NCBI GenBank assembly: GCA_012845835.1
Contig: JABAKD010000016.1
Coordinates: 22,614,573 to 22,678,572, forward strand
Origin: Undaria pinnatifida
Taxonomy: Eukaryota; Sar; Phaeophyceae; Laminariales; Alariaceae
Length of the DNA: 64,000 nucleotides
Reading direction: 5' to 3'
The notes beneath the pieces were generated by a model, which did no database searches, was not told where the DNA came from, and was given only the letters and a program-made list of their open reading frames with translations. The translations under genes and the position numbers were made by a program. Position 1 is the first letter of the stretch, and each line of letters starts with the position of its first letter. Below are positions 55,959 to 64,000 of the stretch, one piece after another.

Positions 55959-56800
55959 ATGAAGGAAACGAGAAAGCCAAGATCGACCGGAAGGAAGAGA
56001 TTCCACATTGACAACGACAATGAGTACAAGTCAGGAAACGACAAAGAGAGAAGGAGACCAAGTTTTGGCGACAACATGCGGATTTTTTTTCAAATACAGG
56101 AATTGGACAGATTGATCGAGATCAGGAGGACCCATTTGGGCGAAGCCTCAGGTCATCATCAACCACCATGACCGATAACCAAGAAAGCGAGGGGGTTCTC
56201 ACCGGGGATATTTCCGACGACAGTATAGCTACGGTACAAGAACGGCGAACACGCTTGAACGACAGGTTTCCTTGTTTGGAGGAAAACAACAAAAGAAGAG
56301 GCAGCGGCAGAGATCGCCAACTGGACCATCAAGCAAGGCGTCGAATCCTACTCCGATATGCCATTTTGAACGCTTCCGTGAAAAGAAATCGAAATATGTG
56401 AATATAAGGACTTGATGGAAGCCCAGCTCTTCCTTGAGCTTCGCACCAGCGCATGGGACAAAGCTGCCGCCAAAAATTGAGATCAGATGGTCTCAGCTCG
56501 AAGCCTTCTCGATAGCAATGTGCAGACCAAGGGGGTTGATCACGAACGGGGTGCGTGAAAAATGTATCATCTAGAGAAGCTCAAGGAGCAGGAAGACAAA
56601 TGCGGGCGCAGCCTTAGTCGTACGAAGGCTACACTCGAAAGAGGGATCAAGGCATGCCTGGTGGAGCTTACATACAACCAGTCAGCAGTAATTGCTGATG
56701 TTTGAGCAGAAATATGGCAGACTTGGTCGGAAGCGACGCAGGCGATTCCCTATCTAGCCGAAGACACCATTGGCTCTAGAAACGTCCGCCGTGACGTGTA
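55959..56800 (+). pseudogene. Extra open frames between RNase H and the 3' LTR
   Basis: A 77-codon frame from ATG 56168 (context ACCATGACC) is Asp/Glu/Arg-rich with a basic end QARRRILLRYAILNASVKRN. Continuation in nearby frames gives KDLMEAQLFLELRTSAW, YHLEKLKEQEDKCGRSLSR, KACLVELTYNQSAVIADV and AEIWQTWSEATQAIPYLAED, separated by stops. The composition suggests a decayed alpha-helical protein. Ordinary copia elements end soon after RNase H, so this is additional cargo. No family recognised. Confidence 0.4.
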
Positions 56801-57204
56801 ATGTGAGAGCTGAGTTGCACAACATCGTTACAGGGAACCTACCGGCCAACGAGGGGGGGTCGATGACATGATTTTCGCAAGATACACTCTGACACGATCT
56901 TGTTTCTTCAACTAACGCCTTAAACAAGGAAAGCAGAGTATAGCTGAGCAGAGAAAGATGACACATTCTTGTCACGGTATTTTCTGCAAACAACGGTTTA
57001 AACGAGCATATTATATGGTTGATTACGTCCCAATTTTATTTGGAATGGTAATTTCATCTATAGATGAGTGTTAGGTTGTAGGAATCACAAGGAATCTATC
57101 GGCTAAATGGAAATGTTCATTACATGGTCAAATGAATTTATGCAGAGTACTCCGTACGATGTCGAACAATGTGATCGAAGTTGGTTTCTGTAGTATGAAA
57201 GGGG
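56801..57204 (+). other. 3' untranslated part of copia 2 with polypurine tract
   Basis: No coding frame. GAAAGGGG at 57197-57204 directly precedes the 3' LTR and is the likely plus-strand primer. Confidence 0.6.
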
Positions 57205-57602
57205 ACACATACATGGTACTGCGTTCCACCAAGTAATAACGCGTTGACGGGTCGTGCGAAAGATCAAAGCGTTTGTTAAGTCACGTGCGAAAGATCGAAG
57301 TGTTTTCTACGTCACGTGCGTTGGATTGACATGGGTGTCGTATGTAGCGGGTACTAGTTACCATACGAGATAATTTGTTACAGTAAAAAGGAAGAGACAC
57401 TGAGTGCTTGCACATCGAGTGTACTCTTCACATTTGCATCTGAACTTGGACTGTTCATAGTGACAAAAGTTTTTTTTAGCCCAACGAGACCAATTTAATG
57501 CGATCCAACACCGTCAAACCATCATCAGTCAGGCGGTCTCGCCATGACTGTGTGTTATCCTCCGAAGGCCGTTATCGTTGAGTGACCACCACATTGCTAA
57601 CA
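57205..57602 (+). repeat. 3' LTR of copia element 2
   Basis: Counterpart of 50321-50726, with scattered substitutions and small indels. Confidence 0.85.
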
Positions 57603-59515
57603 GGTACAAAAATAATATTCAGGGGTACTATCGCAGTTTCCGTTTCTCATCAGGATCTCTTTCCTTGTTTTCTTACAAGGAACTCTGTAGTTCACCGCGA
57701 CGTGATAGCGGTGGTTTTTGCCAACGTGGTGTACGCAATGGGCTTTGCTGCGTTCACCGACGCCTCGGCGCAGGCGAATCAGAGAATGTTTGAAGGTGCA
57801 AAGGTAATATACTACAACAGGATATTGCGGGCTAGGGACCGGCACTTGGTCAAACGACAGCGGAAAACTGGTTGCAGTGTTTCGATGATCCGCACGGATA
57901 CAATGTTGTTTGTCTTTCAGCAGACTACCTGTCTACAGCGTGGTGCGAAGGGGTGGAGAGAGCACCCGTGGCGAAACTTGACTAGCTCGTCCATGGAGTG
58001 GGAGGCCGGGTGTGCCCGGGCGAATTCAATGTGGGAACGGGATGCGATATTATTTGTGAAGGGTGCGGGGTCCGTCTTTGTCTGGCGAAGCATTAAAATT
58101 GATAGTTTCTTGAACAAAATTGCTTGTTTTCTTTGATTGAAGTCTCAGAGTAAATAGACGCGCTGGAATTTCATTCAGCGACGCCAACAGTAAGTCAACA
58201 GGATCGTGCTGGAAGTGGACGCCTCCAAGAGCTTGCAAAGCTGCTTCGAATGTATGCTTCTGGCGCTGGTTTCGACTCAAGGCCCATTCAACGCGTTGTC
58301 ACGTTCTTCAACGAGGTTGAGCAGTTACTACCGGTGTTTAGCAGAGATGCAGCACGTACTCCGGCGTCATGGTCGATCAATCACCGATTTGCGGTGGTCA
58401 CACGGCCGTTTTACCTCCTTTAGTGTTGCAACCAAAATTAAGCGGCAGGTCGCTTTAAAATGGTCTGCGATTATTGTTGCTGTAATAAAGTGGTTCTATA
58501 GCAGTGTCTTTCTATGACTGACGACCCAAACTACCCATGTACGCCTTGAAACCGGCGGTGACACAGGCACCACGACCACATCAATGCCAGAGAAACCTTG
58601 CGGCCATCTCGGGCTCACGATGCGCCCAGCAGGAAAAAAACTTCCCGATCTCGTACTGTAGATATTGGAGGAACTGCAGATGCTATGGCGGAACCTTGAG
58701 TTCTCAGAGAACCCTCGTTTCAGTCCCGTGAGCCGATGGTATAGAGGCAGGGTACTGGAGGACAGCCGGCGCACTAAGGTGGTCCTGTCACCATGAAAAC
58801 CAAGCGCTCCCGCATTCGTCAGCATTGTATAACTTACGGGCGCAATATGCGAGTCGGGCCTCAAAAATACCACGGCATTAACTTAGACACATAGGAAGGG
58901 GAAGCCTGCACCTTACAGATATAACTCAGTCGCGAAGTTAAGACGCCGAAGGTAAAAAAAACGCCACTAAAGAGTCCGGCGGTGAGTGCAGTTGCGTGGG
59001 TGGCCCAGACTCCCGGGGGGGCTGACAGTAAGTCCTTTCAAACAAGAAGTAGCACTGGGGTGCGGGCTGATTCGCTATTATTCCCAACTTTACGACGTGT
59101 GACACAACAGTGCATGAAATGTGTGGAGCACTCGCTGGCGTTTATGGAAGAGCGAACTAAATCGACAGCGCGTTGTCGGTGGAGGGTATTTTTCATTTTT
59201 TGGTGAGGGACAGCTTAGTCGTAGTTTAGTTTGTCTGTTGAACAATTGCAATAAGGACGTTGGTTACGGGGGCTTGCTTTGGGTGCATTCAAGTGTGTGG
59301 TTGACGCAAGTTTATGCTTTTGCGTATGAACTCGGGAATCTTCCTGTTTCGCTTGGTCGTCGTTGTGCCAATAACGACGATTACTGTGCACCAAAAAAAA
59401 TTTATATGTGATCATTCTTTTTCTCGAGATTCGGTCAGAGCATTTATTCATCACGGCCTCAGTATGCGATTCGCGGAACTGGAATTCAAGTTCAAATCTC
59501 TTTGTTCATGAGCCG
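57603..59515. other. No gene firmly recognised
   Basis: A 184-codon plus frame (57582-58136) starts inside the LTR and has no motif. A plus-strand stretch at 58195-58435 in a different frame reads RLQELAKLLRMYASGAGF, then RVVTFFNEVEQLLPVFSRD. It looks protein-like and could be an exon following an AG near 58181, but it matches no family I know. The minus frame 58496-58873 is unrecognised. Confidence 0.3.
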
Positions 59516-60050
59516 CCTTCGAGGGGCGGCACAAACGCCTCTTGGCCTTCCGTGCCTGTTCCGCACCTCAACGTGAGAGAAGACGAATGCTGCGCGAGAC
59601 AAGCGAGAAGTTGCAAAACGATCGCATGTCGAGGAGGAATTCTTTGTATTTTGGTTGTATTTTGACGTCTGCAGCTCCTGGATGATTAGGAAAACTGGCT
59701 TCATTTCCAAATGTTAGTTGCTAACGTTTAGAATTTTGCGGTGTCGTAATCGCGAGCGTTTGTTTTGCTTGAAGTCTGCAAGGCTTGAACAAATGAAACA
59801 CGTACAAGTCTTCGGGAGGCGGCTCCAACGCGTAAAATTGGTCATTGGGCGGCTCCGACGACCCTCGCCCTTCCTTATGCGTTGGGCACCACGACGTGAA
59901 GGCTAATGGACGCTGAGCGAGACAAGGGAGAAGTTGCAAAAATACTGCATTTTGAGGAGGAAATCTTAAACCTTCGGTTGGACCTCAACGCCTGCAGCGC
60001 CTGAATATTTCCCAGGATTGGCATCATTTCCAAACGGTAGGTACTTGCGG
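59516..60050. repeat. Diverged direct repeat pair, period 323 bp
   Basis: GCGAGACAAG...GAGAAGTTGCAAAA occurs at 59594 and 59917. Downstream landmarks AGGAGGAA, CTGCAG and TCATTTCCAAA follow in the same order in both units. Confidence 0.65.
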
Positions 60051-60700
60051 CAACCCCTTTTTGCACGACAATCGTGCAAAAAAAAAGTGCACGACTCCAA
60101 AACGCCTCCTGAACCACACATCCAGAAACCTGAACCACACACCCAGAAACCCTTTTTCAAATCAGAAACACAGCGTGAGTACCAAAAAAGGCACGATTAC
60201 CGCACGCATCACAGCCCCCACACCGCCACAAGGGTCAAGCAGCACGCGCAAATCAGACTAAACACAGCAGGCATGCCTCTGAGGGATGTTGCCATCGCGA
60301 GGGTGGCTCGTAGTGCAAGAGCTGACACCGACGTGCGATCCGAGCACCAGCAGAAGCACCAACGGCCGAATCATCGGGAGGCGACACGAGCAACCGCAGG
60401 AGCGACAGCAGGAGAGGCCGCAGAGGAACAGGTGAGGATAGACGTGTGTCCTGTGAGAACACGTTCGACGACGTGCACTCCGTGAACTGAGACTGCTGTG
60501 TCGCCGATGTGGATGACGCCTTGTTGCTGTGGGATCATGTGGGCTGAAGAAAAGTTCAAATTGCAAAAGCAGATCTTGTCATGTGTATGGACTCTACATT
60601 GTACAAAAGTGACGACGCCTGGTACGTTCGTTTTGTGTAGCAAATATTAAATCTCTGCTAAGTCCTTCCTCTCGCAAAACCTGTTGGATATAGAGGCATC
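60051..60700. other. 5' flank of the ankyrin pseudogene
   Basis: The palindromic-looking GCACGA...TCGTGC at 60063-60077 lies upstream. The 155-codon plus frame 60018-60485 is basic and His-rich without a recognised domain. Confidence 0.35.
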
Positions 60701-62073
60701 ATGGCAAATTCATCCACACGACCCGCCCGCCGTGTTTCCACCCATTATATTGGCCCATGTTGGAACTGTATTTTTGTTTTCAGGTGCTTGCGTGCGGAGA
60801 TCATTGCCTTCGTGGGCGGGCGGCAGCTGCAAGCGAATATATTTGTAGGGAGGGTTTCAATGCGGTGGCGAAACACATTTTTCGAAGGGATACCACAAGA
60901 AACCGCGAGCTCCGCTATCGTGACGTCGGTTCCTCGCACGATGGAGGCGTTGGGCTTAGGTTGGAAGCCGGGCAACGGAGCACTGAAATGTGCCGCAGGA
61001 GAGGGGAATATCGAAGTACTGAATCTGTTGCTGGAATCGGAAGTACTGAAAGACGCACGTGACGTGGGCGAGTGGGGCCATGGAGTGTTCCAGTTGCTGC
61101 GGAGGCCGGGCACATTCACGTTCTGAAGTTCTTGATCGTTGCCGGCTGCTATAAGGACCAGATGGGATTGAAGGCCTTAGAATTCGCCGTTGAGTCGGGT
61201 AGTGCGGCCATGCTAGACTGCTGCGACATCTCTGACCTACGTCATTCCGAAAATGGATGTGTTCTGGACGAGCAGCGCGTGGAGGCCGAGGCTATTGTGA
61301 CCCCTCCTCTTAAAAAGGCGATAGCAAGCAAAGATTTGGAAATGGTGCGGTCTCTTTCGCATTTTGTGGGGGCTGCCGGGGAAAGCGGGGGATGGATGCG
61401 CGACCAAGTTCTGGAGTTTGCGGAAGATGGCGACATGGAGATGCTGCTATGCCTGGAGGATATGATCATGTGTGGGCGATATGAAGGGTTGTTCTTGGAC
61501 ACGTTCTGGACAGCGGTCGGTTTAGCGCGGTGGCCCAACTGTTGACTTGGTGGTGGTCAGGAGTACCTCCTCACATGCGCGCTGAAACGGGCGGCCAGCA
61601 ACTTGTCCCGGACGGCGTCCTGGTCATGGTAGCCAGACCCGGACATTTGGGAATGTTGCGGTGGTGCAAAACAAACTTTCCCTTAGTTTCCCGGGGCTTC
61701 TGCCTGTATTGCGCTTCGGTGGACGGCTGGTCGCGTGTACCCGCCGACGCCGCTGGCGCCGGGCATGTCGATTTAGTTTTGTGGTGCCTCGATAACGGGT
61801 GGGAATATGACGAGAGGTGGATGGATGGCAGCTGCTGCGAAGGAGGGACGTTCGCATGTCATTGCGGCGTTGGTGGGGAGGGGTTTTGCCTGCCAGGTGC
61901 AAGTTGAACAGGCAGCGAGGTGTGACGAGGGTATGGAACGGTATCTTGCTGATCTTCTGCCTTGCGAGTGGCATTATAAATCCGTACTTGTCGTGCCGCG
62001 CAAAGGTTTGCGCTGTTGTTTCAAGGTCGCGTGGCTACAGGTATTTTTAGATTCAAAACCTGCTGCGTTGTGA
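60701..62073 (+). pseudogene. F-box-like / ankyrin-repeat protein, frameshifted
   Basis: A likely exon begins after TTTTCAG at 60783. The first part (CLRAEIIAFVGG then FVGRVSMRWRNTFF) resembles the short F-box-like N-terminus of stramenopile ankyrin proteins, followed by TSVPRTMEALGLGW. Ankyrin-type helices come next: ALKCAAGEGNIEVLNLLLES (60990-61050), VAAEAGHIHVLKFLIVAGC (61095-61150), LEFAVESGSAAMLD, PLKKAIASKDLEMVRSL, VARPGHLGMLRWCK (61630-61672), DAAGAGHVDLVLWCLDNGW and AAAKEGRSHVIAALVGRGF (61830-61885). Frame changes near 61090, 61530 and 61815 break it. Short introns at these points are less likely because no splice consensus surrounds them. Ankyrin repeats bind partner proteins; the partner is unknown. 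Confidence 0.7.
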
Positions 62074-62665
62074 TCGTCGTTGAGTGATCGTCGTTGAGGG
62101 AAGATGGGGCCCAAGAGACGTGAAAAGAGACGTGAAAACGCACGCGTGCATGGCGATCCATGCGTAAGGCTAGATGTTCGGAGGGAGGGACCGTCAAGGT
62201 GCTGGGTTCCTCGAGGAGATGAGGTTCTCGAGTCCTCTCGTTGCGCTTGCGATGTGCGGCAGACGTGCCCTCGAGCACAACACCTCAACACCAATCACCC
62301 GAAATTCTAAATGGCGCTCCTTATTAACGTGGTAATTTCGAACGGTCTGCTGGCTTTCAACTCGTACCCCCTTTATCACACACCCCGTTTACCAGCGGTG
62401 GAAAATCACCATCCAATCACATCCAATGACCCCCACACCGCTTGAGGACGTCGATGACACGAAATCATCCACCCAAACACGCTATGTGGCAGTCCATCAC
62501 CTTGGATGTAGATCCACAGGGGGGGGGGGGCGACCAACACCAAACGCGAAATCCGCTGAGCAGCACGATGCCATCGGCCTCCAACTTCGTTTAACTTCCC
62601 TCGTGGTCGTGCACGAACACGTCTGAACAGGAAAGCACAGGAAACCGGCAACCTCACCAACGTTT
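62074..62665. other. No gene recognised
   Basis: A TGATCGTCGTTGAG duplication lies at 62071 and 62085, and a G run at 62519-62530. Open frames are short and overlapping. Confidence 0.4.
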
Positions 62666-63989
62666 TCAATGGCCTTGCGCGCGTCCCCTAAGCAGTGCCC
62701 CGCCGGATTCGATGCTAGACCGCTGCCTACTACCTTGACGTCTAGCGGCTGGTTGGCGCACAGCTTGTGGGTTGCCAACCACAGCCCCCCCTCCCGAAGA
62801 AATCCTTGCCGCGGCGTTGAGGCTACTCTCGAAAGTCTGTACGATGGCACGCAGAGTGTCAGGGGGGATCAGCTGCACCCCAGGGCTCACGGCCGCACTG
62901 GTCCTCTTCAACATCTCAACGTACAGGAGCCGGCGTTCCTGGCTACTTTGCCCTGCCTGCGCATCCCTCCTCTGCAGAGTACACTCTATGGTGGCGTTCT
63001 CTGTGATTGCTGGGATTGCTTGCCAAGTGTCAACCATCGCTACGGTGGGAGCGCGTACTTGGTTTTCGTCGGACGCGCCGGCGTGGTTTCGCGCTACCAT
63101 CCATTGCGGTTTGCACTCTGGTGGCCAAGCATCTAGTTCCCTCAGGCCATTCTCTGTCAGCCAATGCCTGTTGAGTATGCCTACATGGAATTTGAACTTC
63201 GGGGTCAAACGCATGGCCTGCCAAAAGTGCCGACAACATAGACCGAGCTCTTGCAGTGTACGGCACGAGCAGACGTGACTGCCATCCTCCATACTGCACA
63301 CTATGTACTGCATCTCTCGGCCCTGCCGGCTCTCAACGACGACGGCGACCGTCTAGACGCTTACCATCAAGTCGCCCAGGAACTCTAGTTTCCCTAGTGC
63401 TGAGAAACGTTCCGCCCCCTCAAGCACTTTGTTACCACCACAAAAAATGGCGGCGGCGTCCATCTCTTGGGTCATGAACCTAAGCGGCCACTGCCCAAGC
63501 CCGTAACGGATGGGGGCCATGAACCTCTCCCCAAACCACACCCCGCCAATGTCCTGAAGCTCAACAGCTGCAAGGGCGAGCCGAGCGCTGCGAAATTTCG
63601 CCCGATCTTCTTGAGCCTCGAGGGTTCCCTCGAAGAACTCAAAGACCCCTTGCAAAAAAGTCATCGCGCCGCAGACTTTCTTCATGATTTTGTTGATACC
63701 TGCCGCGGTTGGCAGGCGTGCCGAACATGGTTCGGTGGGCTGTCACAACATTGCATGAAGTGGAGAAAAGTACATAGGACAGACTTCGATGGACGCCTAC
63801 CACACTTTCCAAAGGGCAGAGCAAAAAGGAGTTGAGGAAATGGGTCGCCAGCGGCGCTATTCCTAGTGTGGGCGCTGCAAAAGTATACAAGCACGCAACA
63901 TGCAGCAGTAGACACGTGGCCGTGGTCGCCTCGACGAACACCGAAGCACAAAGCATACTCCGATACATGCTGACCACGCAAGGGCCCAC
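62666..63989 (-). pseudogene. MULE-type transposase C-terminal part with SWIM zinc finger (partial)
   Basis: The 215-codon minus frame (63313-62666) opens with YIVCSMEDGSHVCSCRTLQ then ELGLCCRHFWQAMRL. That is a CxC...CxH SWIM zinc finger as found after the catalytic core in MULE/FAR1-type transposases. Upstream frames 63685-63353 (FRSARLALAAVELQDIGGVW and similar) and 63989-63639 continue the same protein with a stop at about 63352 and a frame change near 63690. The DDE core and N-terminus would lie beyond the window end. The C-terminal tail is Arg/Gly-rich. SWIM fingers bind DNA or protein. A domesticated host gene is possible but the stops argue against it. Confidence 0.65.
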
Positions 63990-64000
63990 CTTCGACTCGG

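Larger units (their letters stand above)
50321..57602 (+). mobile_element. Ty1/copia element 2, near full length, plus strand, inactive
   Basis: LTRs at 50321-50726 and 57205-57602, a primer binding site at 50727, a polypurine tract GAAAGGGG at 57197-57204, and all copia domains in order gag, protease, integrase, reverse transcriptase, RNase H. Multiple frameshifts and stops interrupt the polyprotein. Extra sequence with open frames lies between RNase H and the 3' LTR. No target duplication is evident. Its 5' LTR begins 14 bp from the 5' LTR of copia 1, in the opposite orientation. Confidence 0.9.

Noticed and set aside
57582-58136. Plus-strand 184-codon frame
   Set aside because: It begins inside the copia 2 LTR, has no motif, and composition gives no sign of a gene.
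1-64000. CRISPR array, bacterial operons, rRNA genes
   Set aside because: Repeats lack CRISPR spacing, spliceosomal introns and eukaryotic retroelements dominate, and no rRNA-like sequence was seen.

Overview
This is eukaryotic nuclear DNA of roughly balanced base composition. It is intron-rich and crowded with decayed transposable elements. Three things point to a multicellular stramenopile, most likely a brown alga. First, there is a leucine-rich-repeat (LRR) gene in which each 24-residue repeat is its own 72-nt exon, an arrangement described for Ectocarpus receptor-like genes. Second, there is an ankyrin-repeat protein of the F-box-like/ankyrin type that is expanded in stramenopiles. Third, there are old Ty1/copia, Ty3/gypsy, PIF/Harbinger and MULE remnants. 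The assignment is an inference; no rRNA or organelle marker is present.

Layout. 1-540: diverged 155-bp tandem repeat. 1.1-3.4 kb: broken PIF/Harbinger transposase (minus) split by a 323-bp tandem repeat carrying a perfect GGTACC-centred palindrome. 3.7-6.5 kb: copy A of an unclassified element whose inverted, diverged partner (copy B) lies at 40.8-45.0 kb. 7.3-16.7 kb: a repeat field with three tRNA-headed SINE copies, three copies of an interspersed family called R1 here (more at 38.5 and 40.5 kb), and a short (AAC)n-tailed repeat R2. 17.08-17.50 kb: an apparently perfect 209-bp tandem duplication. 19.2 and 36.1 kb: two copies of a MITE, one of them inside a gypsy integrase.

22.4-33.4 kb is the most interesting region. 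Four units of about 1 kb, then a 2-kb duplication, carry alternating LRR exons of two types (A and B). Seven are intact and symmetrical (phase 2 at both ends); five are decayed. They are followed by a linker exon, an EGF-like exon and a 926-nt exon encoding a von Willebrand factor D-like domain. Splice phases agree at every junction I propose, which gives a coherent 3' half of an extracellular LRR-EGF-vWD gene. The 5' end was not found.

35.9-37.2 kb: gypsy integrase remnant. 45.1-50.3 kb: Ty1/copia element 1 (minus; gag, broken protease and integrase, no reverse transcriptase, a long CAAA microsatellite). 50.3-57.6 kb: Ty1/copia element 2 (plus; all domains but frameshifted). The two elements sit head to head with 14 bp between their 5' LTRs. 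60.7-62.1 kb: frameshifted ankyrin pseudogene. 62.7 kb to the window end: C-terminal part of a MULE-type transposase with a SWIM zinc finger (minus). Most other intervals hold no gene I can support.
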